From JAJZJT01 sp049964655 (GTDB lineage Bacteria; Actinomycetota; Acidimicrobiia; Acidimicrobiales; RAAP-2): a DNA stretch of 36,171 bases. Positions within the stretch are counted from its first letter, which is position 1. Each line of letters opens with the position of its first letter. Below, piece by piece: positions 24,257 to 32,709 of the stretch. The notes beneath the pieces are model-generated. The model made no database searches, had not been told where the DNA came from, and worked only from the letters and a program-made list of their open reading frames with translations. A program made the translations under genes and the position numbers. The DNA is taken from positions 1 through 36,171 of the forward strand of contig JBMFXC010000018.1 of assembly GCA_049964655.1 (NCBI GenBank), written 5' to 3'.

Positions 24257-27200
24257 TCACGCCACCGCCGCCCCTTGCGACGAGGCCTGCCACAGCGCCG
24301 CGTAGGTGCCCTCGGCGGCGACCAGCGAGTCGTGCGTCCCGACCTCGACGACGCGGCCGGCGTGCACGACGACGATCCGGTCGGACCGTCTTGCCGTCTG
24401 CAGACGGTGGGCGATGAGGATCGTCGTCCGGCCACGGGCAACCGCCTCCATCGCCCGGCTCACCTCTGCCTCGACCGACAGGTCGAGGTTCGAGGTGGCC
24501 TCGTCGAGGACCAGGATGGCCGGGTCGACGAGCAGTGCCCGGGCCAGGCAGACGAGCTGGCGCTGGCCGGCCGACAACGACCGCCCGCGCTCGGAGACTG
24601 CGTGGTCGTAGCCGTCGGGGAGGTCGGCGACCACCCGGTCCAGCCCGACGGCCGCCGCCACCTCTTCGATCGCCGCGTCGTCGGCGTCGGGACGCGCGTA
24701 GGTGATGTTGGAGCGGATGGTCCCCGAGAAGAGGAACGGCTCTTGGGGGACGTAGCCGAGCTGTCGACGGTAGGCACCGAGGTCGAGCGTGCGGAGGTCG
24801 TGCCCGTCGACGAGGACCCTGCCCTCGGTCGGGTCGTAGAAGCGGGCGAGCAGCTTCACCAACGTCGACTTCCCTGCACCGGTCTCCCCCACGACCGCCA
24901 GCGTCTCGCCGGAGCGGACGTCGAGGTCGACCTCGCGGACCGACCAGGCTTCGGAGCCGGGGTACCGGAACGACACGCCTTCGAAGCGGACATGGCCAGC
25001 GAGCACCCCGGGGTCCTCGGGCTGCTCCGGCTCGGGTGTGATGACCGGCTGGCCGAGGAGCGTGGTGATCTTGGCGACACCGGCGCGCGCCTGCTGGTAG
25101 GAGTCGAACACCTGGGAGAGCTGCTGGATGGGGCTGAAGAACAAGGTGAGGTAGAGCAGGAAGGCGACCAGCTCGCCGAGGGACAGCGAGTGGGCGACCA
25201 CCAGGTGACCGCCCACGTAGAGCACGAGCGCCATGGCCACGTTGGAGAGCAGGTCGGAGAACGCCATGTAGGACGTCTGGGCCCGCACCGCGGCGAGACC
25301 GGCGTGGAGGTACCGGTCGCACCGTTCGCGGAACTCGGCACGGTTGCGCTCGTGGCGTCGGAAGGCGTGGACCTCGCGGATCCCCGACAGGCTCTCTTGC
25401 AGGTAGGCGTTCACCGAGGCGATCCACTCGCGCTGGCGCCCGTACGCCCGGGCCGAGGCTCGTCGGAACCACAGCGTGGCCACGACCAGCGGAGGGACCA
25501 CCGACATGGTCACCAGGGCCAGGCGAACGTCCATGGCGAAGAAGAGGGCGGCGATGCCGACGAAGGTGACCAGGGAGACGAGGGCGTTGACGAGGCCGGT
25601 CTGGAGGAGGTTCGACAACGTGTCGACGTCGGAGGTCATCCGGGTCAGCGTCCGACCCGCCAGCTCGCGCTCGTAGTAGTCCAGCCCGAGGCGTTGGAGG
25701 TGGGCGAAGATGCGCACACGCAACGAGGCAAGCATGCGCTCGCCGCCCCGACCGGTCACCACGTTCTCCGCCCACATGTCCCACCAGTCGAAGAGGGCCA
25801 CGGCGGCGAAGACGCCTGAGACGACGAGCAACGCAGCGAGCGAGTGCCGGAGGACCCCACGGTCCACGCCGTAGCGGACCAACATCGGCGCCGCCAGGGT
25901 GGCCGCCGCGTCGAGGGCGACCAGGGCCAGGCCGAGCCCGAGCTGCCGCCGCCACGGCCGTACGAACTGGGCCAGGGAGAACGCCCCGTGCGCCCCTGCC
26001 TGCGCGGTCACGTCGATCTCTGCGTCGTCGGCGACTGGCGGGAGCGCGTCGATGCGGCGCTGCAGCTCGTCGGTGGCCGGTCGTCCGAGGAGCGCCACCG
26101 CGGCGAACCCGCCCCCTCCCCCATTCCCGAGGTGCCCGCTCCTGGCACCTCCGGGCATCCGGGGCAGTGCGCCGGCCACGCCGGCCACGCCGGCCACGCC
26201 GCCGGCGCCGCCGGCGCCGCCGGCGCCGCCGGGCCCGAGGTTGCCTCCGGCCGGTCCGAGCGATGCCGCCCGTCGGTGGGCGGGTTGCCCTTCGGGTGGG
26301 ACGAGCGCGCCAACGGTGCCGGAGGCGGCATCTCGAGCGGACCTGCCTCCTCCGTCATCGTCCAGCATCGCCCGGAACGCGGCGTTCCGGGAGAAGAGCT
26401 CGTCGAAGGTCCCTTCGTCGACCACCCGGCCGTCCTCCAGCACGAGGACCCGGTCGGCCAGGCGCAGCGTGGACGGCCGCTGGGCCACCATGATCGTCGT
26501 CCGTCCCCGCCGCAGCTCGGCCAGCGCCGCCAGGACGGCGGCCTCGGTGCGGCTGTCGACGGCAGAGGTCGCGTCGTCGAGCACCAGGACGTCGGCGTCC
26601 GACAGGACGGCTCGGGCCAGGGCGATGCGCTGGCGCTGCCCCCCCGACAAGGTGAGCCCCTGCTCCCCGACGACCGTGCCGTACCCGTCGGGCGTGGCCT
26701 CCACGAACCCGTGCGCTCCGGCCACCTCGGCCGCCGACACGATGTCCTCGTCGTCGACGTCGGGTCGTCCGAAGGCGATGTTGTCGCGCAGGGAGGCCGA
26801 GAAGAGGAACGAGCTCTCGAACGCCATCACCACGCGACGACGCACCGAGGCCAGCGTCACCGACGACACGTCGACTCCGTCGACGAGCACGGCGCCCCCG
26901 GTTGGGTCGTAGAACCGTGCGGCGAGGAGCCCGATCGTCGACTTGCCTGAGCCCGACGGGCCGACGATGGCGACCGTCTCGCCGGCACCCACCTCGAAGG
27001 AACAGTCCTCGAGGACGGGTTGGCCGGGCCGGTACTCGAAGGTGACGTGGTCGAAGGTGACTCGTCCCGGCCCGTCGGGGAGGTCGTCGGCACCGGGCTG
27101 CTCGACCACCGACGGCTCGAGGTCGAGGACCTCGGTCACCCGCTCCACACCGGCCCGCGCCATCTGCCCGACGGTGAGGATGCCGGCCAGCATGCGGGCG

Positions 27201-28078
27201 GGTGCGGTGAGCTGCACGAGGTACGTCGTGAACGCCACGAAGGTGCCGAGCGAGAGCCGGCCGTGCAGGGCGAAAAGACCTCCGACCACGAGGACGAGGA
27301 GCTGACCGAGCGACGGGATCGTCTGGAGGAGCGCGCTGAAGCGAGCCCGCAGCCTGACGGTCCGGACCCTGGCGCCGAACATCGCCCGGACTGAGGAGAC
27401 CAGGCGACCGAGCTCGGCGCCCTCCTGGCCGAAGCCTTTGACCACCCGGACGCCGGTCACGGCTTCCTCGACCCGCGTGGTCATCTCCGCCTCACGGGCC
27501 TGGGCGTCCCAGCTCGAGGGGAAGACAGCCTCCCGCATGCGCATGGCCACGAGGAAGGTGGCCACCGGCACCGTCAGCACCAGCAGCCCGAGCTCCCACG
27601 AGAGGGCGAGCATGATGGCGAGCGAGACCAGGAGCTGGAGGAGGCTGCCCAGCACGAGGGGTCCCCACGCCAGCAGCTGCTGGATCAGCGAGAGGTCCCC
27701 GTTGGCACGCGACACGAGCTGGCCCACCTGGAGACGATCGAACGTGCCCAGGTCCAGCGCATGGAGGTGGTCGAAGAGAGCGGTGCGCAGGTCGTACTGG
27801 ACGTCGAAGGCGAGCCGGCCACCCATGAACCGTCGGACGAACGTCGCGCCAAAGCGCAGGAGGCCGAGGCCGACGAGCACCAGCACGAGCGGTCCCAACG
27901 ACCCGATGCGCCCCCGGACGACGTCGTCGACCACGTCCCGCTGGACCACAGGGACGACCGAGAGGACCGTCATCGAGACCGCCGACGCGACGACGGCGAG
28001 GACCAGGGCGCGCCGGTGCGCCCACAGGTACGGGAAGAGCCGCCGGAGCCATCCCCGGCGGTGACCGCCGGGCTCCAT
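24257..28078 (-). CDS. Fused full-length ABC exporter (TMD-NBD-TMD-NBD) with one degenerate ATP site
   Basis: 1273 residues made of two type-IV ABC exporter halves. Half 1: six-helix membrane domain (about 15-320), NBD with Walker A AIVGPSGSGKST (near 376), signature LTLSGGQRQRIALARA (near 476) and Walker B VLVLDDATSAVD. A Gly/Ala/Pro-rich linker (about 590-690) joins half 2: membrane domain, Walker A AVVGETGAGKST (near 1064), signature LSAGQRQLVCLARA, Walker B ILVLDEATSNLD. Half 1 has Asp in place of the catalytic Glu and half 2 has LSAGQ for LSGGQ, so one of the two composite ATP sites is degenerate, as in heterodimeric exporters (TM287/288, BmrCD) that are usually two genes. The likely role is efflux of lipids or drugs; the substrate is unknown. 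The ATG at 28078 lies 7 nt after TACACT. Confidence 0.93.
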   Translation of the reverse strand: MEPGGHRRGWLRRLFPYLWAHRRALVLAVVASAVSMTVLSVVPVVQRDVVDDVVRGRIGSLGPLVLVLVGLGLLRFGATFVRRFMGGRLAFDVQYDLRTALFDHLHALDLGTFDRLQVGQLVSRANGDLSLIQQLLAWGPLVLGSLLQLLVSLAIMLALSWELGLLVLTVPVATFLVAMRMREAVFPSSWDAQAREAEMTTRVEEAVTGVRVVKGFGQEGAELGRLVSSVRAMFGARVRTVRLRARFSALLQTIPSLGQLLVLVVGGLFALHGRLSLGTFVAFTTYLVQLTAPARMLAGILTVGQMARAGVERVTEVLDLEPSVVEQPGADDLPDGPGRVTFDHVTFEYRPGQPVLEDCSFEVGAGETVAIVGPSGSGKSTIGLLAARFYDPTGGAVLVDGVDVSSVTLASVRRRVVMAFESSFLFSASLRDNIAFGRPDVDDEDIVSAAEVAGAHGFVEATPDGYGTVVGEQGLTLSGGQRQRIALARAVLSDADVLVLDDATSAVDSRTEAAVLAALAELRRGRTTIMVAQRPSTLRLADRVLVLEDGRVVDEGTFDELFSRNAAFRAMLDDDGGGRSARDAASGTVGALVPPEGQPAHRRAASLGPAGGNLGPGGAGGAGGAGGVAGVAGVAGALPRMPGGARSGHLGNGGGGGFAAVALLGRPATDELQRRIDALPPVADDAEIDVTAQAGAHGAFSLAQFVRPWRRQLGLGLALVALDAAATLAAPMLVRYGVDRGVLRHSLAALLVVSGVFAAVALFDWWDMWAENVVTGRGGERMLASLRVRIFAHLQRLGLDYYERELAGRTLTRMTSDVDTLSNLLQTGLVNALVSLVTFVGIAALFFAMDVRLALVTMSVVPPLVVATLWFRRASARAYGRQREWIASVNAYLQESLSGIREVHAFRRHERNRAEFRERCDRYLHAGLAAVRAQTSYMAFSDLLSNVAMALVLYVGGHLVVAHSLSLGELVAFLLYLTLFFSPIQQLSQVFDSYQQARAGVAKITTLLGQPVITPEPEQPEDPGVLAGHVRFEGVSFRYPGSEAWSVREVDLDVRSGETLAVVGETGAGKSTLVKLLARFYDPTEGRVLVDGHDLRTLDLGAYRRQLGYVPQEPFLFSGTIRSNITYARPDADDAAIEEVAAAVGLDRVVADLPDGYDHAVSERGRSLSAGQRQLVCLARALLVDPAILVLDEATSNLDLSVEAEVSRAMEAVARGRTTILIAHRLQTARRSDRIVVVHAGRVVEVGTHDSLVAAEGTYAALWQASSQGAAVA
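26171..26230. repeat. Short 9-bp repeats in the ABC linker
   Basis: Three GCCGGCCAC-type units run into three to four GCCGGCGCC-type units. They code alternating Gly/Ala/Val triplets (GAGGAGGAGG then VAGVAGVAG) in the linker between the two ABC halves; frame-neutral. Confidence 0.85.
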
Positions 28079-28085
28079 CGCGGTC

Positions 28086-28091
28086 AGTGTA
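28086..28091 (-). promoter_or_regulatory. Putative -10 box for a leaderless ABC exporter transcript
   Basis: TACACT on the minus strand, in the context CCCGTACACTG shared with the radical SAM gene, lies exactly 7 nt before the ATG at 28078. No Shine-Dalgarno is present in between, which supports this ATG over in-frame starts further upstream. Confidence 0.45.
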
Positions 28092-28140
28092 CGGGCAGAC
28101 GATGTGCCAACAGCCAGGTAGGCCGGGCGGGTGGACATCC

Positions 28141-28194
28141 GGCCGGTGAGCTCCGGGCGGCCGGTGAGCTCCGGGCGGCCGGCGAGCTGCAGTT
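28141..28194. repeat. 18-bp tandem repeat upstream of the ABC gene
   Basis: GGCCGGTGAGCTCCGGGC is present twice exactly (28141-28158, 28159-28176) and a third time in degraded form (28177-28194). It lies in the region transcribed past the peroxidase gene or upstream of the ABC promoter. Confidence 0.88.
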
Positions 28195-28223
28195 GGCCGG
28201 TGGTGCCGGGACGACGACCGGGG

Positions 28224-28409
28224 CCGTCGGCTCAGCCAGGGAGGCCGTCGGCTCAGCCAGGGAGGNNNNNNNNNNNNNNNNNNNNNNNNNNNNNNNNNNN
28301 NNNNNNNNNNNNNNNNNNNNNNNNNNNNNNNNNNNNNNNNNNNNNNNNNNNNNNNNNNNNNNNNNGGCCGTCGGCTCAGCCAGGGAGGCCGTCGGCTCAG
28401 CCAGGGAGG
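28224..28409. repeat. 21-bp tandem array containing the peroxidase gene end, interrupted by a gap
   Basis: Units beginning CCGTCGGCTCAGCCAGG lie at 28224-28244 and 28245-28265, then again after the gap at 28368-28388 and 28389-28409. The last copy contains the final codons and the TGA of the peroxidase gene (stop at 28397-28399), so the repeat was seeded by that gene end. The copy number is unknown because the array runs into N on both sides. Confidence 0.9.
28266..28365. other. Assembly gap (100 N) within a tandem repeat
   Basis: Exactly 100 N, a placeholder length. The 44 bases before and the 44 bases after it are identical, so the flanking contigs may overlap or the array may be longer than the reads could resolve. 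Confidence 0.95.
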
Positions 28410-28885
28410 ACCGCCTCGATGGCCGCCAGCACCTCGGCCGCCTCGGGGTCGACGGTGGGCCGGAACCGGCGTCGGACCTCGCCCTCCGGCGAGACCACGA
28501 ACTTCTCGAAGTTCCACTGGACGTCACCGGCCACGCCGTCGTCGTCGGGCGCGGCGGTCAGCGCCGCGTAGAGCGGGTGCCGGCCCTCGCCGTTCACGTC
28601 GACCTTCTCGAAGAGCGGGAAGGTGACCCCGTAGGTGACCGAACAGAAGGTGGCGATCTCCTCGGAGCTGCCCGGCTCCTGGCCGGCGAACTGGTTGCAG
28701 GGGAACCCGAGCACGGTGAACCCCCGCCCGGCGTAGGTCTCCTGCAGGCGTTCGAGCCCTTCGTACTGCGGGGTGAGACCGCACTTGGAGGCCACGTTCA
28801 CCACCAGCAACGCCGTTCCCCGGAAGGCGTCGAGGGAGGTCTCCTCGCCTCCGAGGGTGCGCAGCGGTACGTCGGGAAGTTTCAT
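28397..28885 (-). CDS. Glutathione peroxidase-family (thiol peroxidase) protein
   Basis: 162 residues, thioredoxin fold. The peroxidatic cysteine lies in NVASKCGLTPQYEGL, with the glutamine block FPCNQFAGQEPGS and the tryptophan motif WNFEKF (WNF) completing the active site. This is the Cys form found in bacteria (BtuE/BsaA type), which generally uses thioredoxin rather than glutathione to reduce hydroperoxides; the second Cys (FPCNQF) could be the resolving residue. There is no signal peptide, so it is cytoplasmic. The ATG at 28885 lies 7 nt after TAGGGT and has no Shine-Dalgarno. The last codons lie within a 21-bp tandem repeat; because the stop codon is inside the unit, expansion does not alter the protein. 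Confidence 0.94.
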   Translation of the reverse strand: MKLPDVPLRTLGGEETSLDAFRGTALLVVNVASKCGLTPQYEGLERLQETYAGRGFTVLGFPCNQFAGQEPGSSEEIATFCSVTYGVTFPLFEKVDVNGEGRHPLYAALTAAPDDDGVAGDVQWNFEKFVVSPEGEVRRRFRPTVDPEAAEVLAAIEAVLPG

Positions 28886-28892
28886 GACCCCA

Positions 28893-28898
28893 ACCCTA
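28893..28898 (-). promoter_or_regulatory. Putative -10 box for a leaderless peroxidase transcript
   Basis: TAGGGT on the minus strand ends 7 nt before the ATG at 28885; no Shine-Dalgarno between. -35 not recognised. Confidence 0.42.
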
Positions 28899-29252
28899 GA
28901 GGCCACGCCACCAACCGCCGACCGGACCCGTGCATCGCCGTTGCCGGAGAGGTACGATCTCGGAAGGTTGCCGCAGCAGGCGCGCGGCCTCTTGTCGGCG
29001 CATCGTGACCCACCGGGTCCGGTGCCAGTGGCGACGGAGACCGACCACCGGGCAGAGTGCCAGGGCAGAGCACGAGGGGCAGACAGACCAGCGCGGGCGG
29101 TGGAGGAGATCCAAGGTGGGCGCCGAGCTCACCGACGGGATCGGTCGTGGCGGGGTATCGGGCTTCCGGCCCACCAAGGTACGACTGGTCGTTCGGCACT
29201 CGCGTCAACCCGTCGAGGCTCCGGATCACGACCGTAATTACCACAGTGCGTG

Positions 29253-29280
29253 GTGACGCAGTGGAGACGTTGGGTAGCAT
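29253..29280 (+). promoter_or_regulatory. Putative promoter of the GAF-GGDEF-EAL gene
   Basis: -10 TAGCAT (29275-29280) preceded at 16 bp by GTGACG (29253-29258, 4 of 6 matches to TTGACA). This gives a leader of about 37 nt ending in the GGAGGTGA / AGGG Shine-Dalgarno region before the ATG at 29325. The palindrome GTAATTAC (29234-29241) sits just upstream of the -35. Confidence 0.4.
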
Positions 29281-29324
29281 GGCCCCCTGGGGCTCCATGC
29301 GCCGGGGGAGGTGAGCAGCGAGGG

Positions 29325-32300
29325 ATGGTGAGCGGATTCCGGGGGTCCGCCGGGGCAGGACCGGACCACCAGGACATCTCCGGCGCGCTCACCGCGACGC
29401 TGGTGCGCTACGTGCGTCGGCTCAGCGGCGATGCGGGCGTCCTCCAGATGCTGGCGGTCGCCGGAGAACGTCGCGGCGCCGAAGAGCTCGAGGACGTCAC
29501 GTCGTGGAGCTCCTACGACGAGGCGGTAACCCTCCTGCACGCGGGTGCGCAGGTGACCGGCGACGGGTCGATCGGGCTCCACCTCGGCGAAGAACTGCTT
29601 GCCCAGCACCTGGGCACTCCGGTCGCCGACCAGCTCCGGTCCCTCGGTTCGCCCGCCGCCCTGTTGGAGCACACGATCGTCGCCCTCGACCGGATGGTCC
29701 GGGTCACCTCGACCGAGGTGCTCGAGCACGGCTCGACCTATGCCGTGCTCCGCTCCACCACCCGGCTCATGGCCGGCCGCCATCCCCACCTGTGCGACGT
29801 CACGAGGGGCTTGCTGAGCCAGGTGCCGGTGGTCTTCGGGCTCCCCCCGGCGACGGTCACCGAGTCCGAGTGCCAAGCCCGCGGTGGGCGGTTCTGCCTC
29901 TACTCGGTGGCCTGGGAGGCCGCAACTGCTCAGCCACCGCCACCGGAGACGGCACCCAGCGTGTTCGAGGCCGCATGGGAACGGGGCGTTGCGCCCGAGG
30001 AAGTNNNNNNNNNNNNNNNNNNNNNNNNNNNNNNNNNNNNNNNNNNNNNNNNNNNNNNNNNNNNNNNNNNNNNNNNNNNNNNNNNNNNNNNNNNNNNNNN
30101 NNNNCGGCACCCAGCGTGTTCGAGGCCGCATGGGAACGGGGCGTTGCGCCCGAGGAAGTAGGGCTGGCCCCCGAGCCAGGGCTGGCCCCCGAGCCAGGGC
30201 TGGCCCCGCCCGAGAGCACCTCCGGCCCCGGTACCGGGGAACCCTTCGCCGCCTGGGCGACGAACGACACCGGGCTCGTCGTGGACGCCGCGACCCAGAT
30301 CGCCCAGCTGCGCTCGCAGCTCGAGCAGATGAGCGAGCGCCTCGAGGGCGTGTTCTCGACGGCAGCCGAGCTCCTCGGCGAAGAAGACATCGACACCCTG
30401 CTCGCCAGCATCACCTCGCGGGCGGCGCGAGCCGTGAGTGCCCCCAAGTACCTCCTCGTGGTCAGGACCTCGCCCGAGGCTCCCGTCCAGCTCCACCATC
30501 ACGGCTTCGACGACGTCGAGGCCCAGGTGCTCGCCAACGAGCTCTGGCGCGACGTGCCCGACGACGGCGACGGCTCACGTCTCATCGTCGACATCGCTTC
30601 CTCTCGCCGTCGCTACGGCCGGCTGGCCGCCGTGTTCCCACCGGGCGTCCGCTACTTCGAGTCCGAGCGGCGCATGCTCGCCCTGTACGCCGGGTACGCG
30701 GCAACCGCCCTCGACGTCGTCACCGCCCTCGAAGAAGCCCGGGCCAGCGACGCCACCCGGCGAGCCCTGCTCGAGTTCTCGGGGGCCCTCGCCCACCTCA
30801 CCAGCACCGATGCCGTCGCCCAGCTGCTGGCCGACTCGGCCACCACCGTGCTCGGCTGCGACCATGCGACGGTGATGCTGTGGGACGGCGCTCGCAGCGA
30901 GCTCGTCGTCCGCTCCCGCACGGCCTGGCCCGTTCCGCCGGGAGCGCCCGTCGGAGCGCCTCGTGCCACCATGCCGGACCAGCCAGCCGCCCCGGAGGCG
31001 AGCCCGGGGAAGGACACCGACGACGAAGCGGCCCGGCAGGCCGACGCCCTGACCGTCGAGGACACGCCCCTGATGCGTCACCTGATGGAGACCCGCTCCA
31101 TCGTCGTCATCGACCGCTTCACCCAGGACCCCGTGCTGCGCCAGATCCTCGAGCGTACGGGCACCGAGACCTCGGTCGTGGCGCCCCTCGTCGCCGCCGA
31201 CGAGTTCCTCGGTGTCGTCGCCGCCAACTTCGCCAAGGTCCGCCCACCGTCGGTGACCCGAGGCCGCGACCTCCACGAACGACTGTCGGGCTTGGCCGAC
31301 CAGGCGGCCATGTCGCTCCAGAATGCGCGCCTCCTCGAGCGCATCTCGCACATGGCGTGGCACGACGTCCTGACCGGACTGCCCAACCGGCGGCTTCTCG
31401 AGGACCGGGTCCGTCAGGAGCTCGCCCGGGCCCGGCGAGCCGGGGAAGGGCTCTGCATGTTCTTCATCGACCTCGACGAGTTCAAGAGCGTGAACGACAC
31501 CATGGGGCACGCCACCGGCGACGAGCTCATCCGCCAGGTCGGGCAGCGACTGTGCGAGACGGTGCGCCGCCAGGACACGGTGGCTCGCCTCGGAGGCGAC
31601 GAGTTCGCCGTCCTGCTCCCCGGTCTCTCCGACCGAGAGGCCGTCGAGCAGTTGGCCCAGCGTTCGCTCGAAGCGCTCCATGCCCCCTACGACGTCTTCG
31701 GCCGCGAGGTCCGGGCGTCCGGTTCCATCGGCGTCGCCCTGGCCCCCCAGCACGGGACGACCTACGACGAGCTCCTCAACCACGCCGACGAGGCCATGTA
31801 CCGCTCCAAGGCCCTCGGGCGCGACACCTTCCACCTCTACGCACAGGACGACGCTTCGGCGACCGGCGAGGTCGACCTCGAGGGCGAGCTGCGCGCTGCC
31901 CTCGAAGTCGGTGAGTTCTTCCTCCTCTACCAGCCCTACATCGACCTCAAGACCACCCAGGTCGTCGGGGTGGAGGCCCTCGTGCGCTGGCGCCATCCCC
32001 GACGAGGCGTCCTCGAGCCCGAGGCGTTCATCCCGGTGGCCGAGTCGTCCAACCTCATCGTCGCCCTCGACACCTGGGTGCTCGAGGAAGCCTGCCGGCA
32101 GCTCCGGCGGTGGGACGACGCCGGCATGCCACCACTTCGCCTGTCGGTCAACCTGGCCTCACGAGACCTCGCCAACCCCGAGCTGTTCGAGAACGTGCGC
32201 CACTCCCTCGCTGCTACCCGCCTCGACCCGTCCCTGCTCGAGCTCGAGATCACCCAGCGAGTCGTCCTCGACGAAACGGGCGTCGCGCCCCGCAACATCG

Positions 32301-32674
32301 AGCAGCTCCGCCGGCTCGGTGTCCGCTTCTCGATCGACGACTTCGGCACGGGCAACTCGTCGATGAGCCGGATCGGCACCTTCCCGGTCTCGACCCTCAA
32401 GATCGACGAGTCCTTCGTCCAGGTGCTCGGCCCCGAGGCCGAAAGCAGCAGCCTCGTCGCCGCCATCATCTCGATGGCCCACCGGCTCGGCCTCGACGTC
32501 GTGGCCGAGGGTGTCGAGACCTCCAACCAGAGCAAGGTCCTGCTTCAGCGAGGCTGCACGACTGCACAAGGCTTCTTCTTCAGTCCCCCGCTCCTGCCTG
32601 GAGACGTCGAGCGGATGCTCGAGGGAACAGAGGCCCTGGCCGGTCGGGCCGGCACCAACGGCATGGCCGGCTGA
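29325..32674 (+). CDS. Sensor-GAF-GAF-GGDEF-EAL c-di-GMP turnover protein (interrupted by an assembly gap)
   Basis: If the duplicated 55-bp gap flanks are merged the gene is one open frame of 1064 codons. Order: an unidentified sensor domain (about 15-200) ending in ESECQARGGRFCLYSVAW, reminiscent of V4R/H-NOX-type ligand domains; a GLAPEP repeat linker; a coiled-coil (QLRSQLEQMSERL); two GAF-like domains (about 285-430 and 430-605); GGDEF with DVLTGLPNRR, an intact RLGGDEFAVLL (near 705) and the inhibitory RxxD site (RRQD, five residues upstream); and EAL with EALVRW (near 831), SVNLAS, LELEITQ, DDFGTG, LKIDESF, AEGVET. Both catalytic motifs look intact, so synthesis and breakdown of c-di-GMP are both possible. 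It has no membrane segment. ATG at 29325 has GGAGG upstream; the stop is 15 nt from the convergent ppx gene. Confidence 0.88.
30005..30104. other. Assembly gap (100 N) inside the GGDEF-EAL gene
   Basis: Exactly 100 N. The 55 bases before it (29950-30004) are identical to the 55 after it (30105-30159). With the N counted literally the reading frame is broken (3350 nt from ATG to stop); with the 55-bp overlap merged it is 3195 nt and in frame. Confidence 0.97.
30162..30206. repeat. 18-bp repeat coding GLAPEP in the GGDEF-EAL linker
   Basis: GGGCTGGCCCCCGAGCCA occurs twice in tandem and is followed by a partial third copy (GGGCTGGCCCC). It codes GLAPEP-GLAPEP-GLAPP next to the assembly gap. Confidence 0.88.
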
Positions 32675-32677
32675 TCG

Positions 32678-32709
32678 GGCCGGCCGCCGTCAGGCAAGCA
32701 GGGCCGGCC
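32678..32709. terminator. Possible bidirectional hairpin between convergent genes
   Basis: GGCCGGCC at 32678-32685 and again at 32702-32709 can pair as an 8-bp stem with a 16-nt loop. It starts 3 nt after the GGDEF-EAL stop and extends into the last codons of the convergent ppx gene. It may only be GC-rich coding sequence. Confidence 0.28.

Larger units (their letters stand above)
28079..28396. other. Repeat-filled intergenic region between the ABC gene and the peroxidase gene
   Basis: No gene. From right to left it holds the 21-bp tandem array that includes the peroxidase stop codon, a 100-N gap, a 44-bp segment identical on both sides of the gap, an 18-bp repeat (28141-28194) and the ABC promoter. 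The true length is unknown because of the gap. Confidence 0.7.
28886..29324. other. 439-bp divergent intergenic region
   Basis: It lies between the peroxidase gene (leftward) and the GGDEF-EAL gene (rightward). The leftmost part holds the peroxidase -10 box, the right end a promoter for the GGDEF-EAL gene. The middle (about 28920-29220) contains no reading frame with family features, no tRNA, and none of the conserved cores of RNase P RNA, tmRNA, SRP RNA or a c-di-GMP riboswitch that I can recognise. One AT-rich palindrome, GTAATTAC (29234-29241), stands out against the GC-rich background. Confidence 0.55.

Noticed and set aside
24153..25955. A 600-codon minus-strand frame overlapping the ABC gene in another phase
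   Set aside because: Arg/Pro-rich out-of-frame reading; the ABC signatures are in the other phase.
28224..28409. Small repetitive protein (PPWLSRR units) read from the 21-bp array
   Set aside because: The units lie after the peroxidase stop codon, have no start or Shine-Dalgarno, and the frame runs into the gap.
28920..29240. A structural RNA or c-di-GMP riboswitch upstream of the GGDEF-EAL gene
   Set aside because: No conserved core of SRP RNA, RNase P RNA, tmRNA or the GEMM riboswitch was found, and the predicted promoter lies downstream of this stretch.
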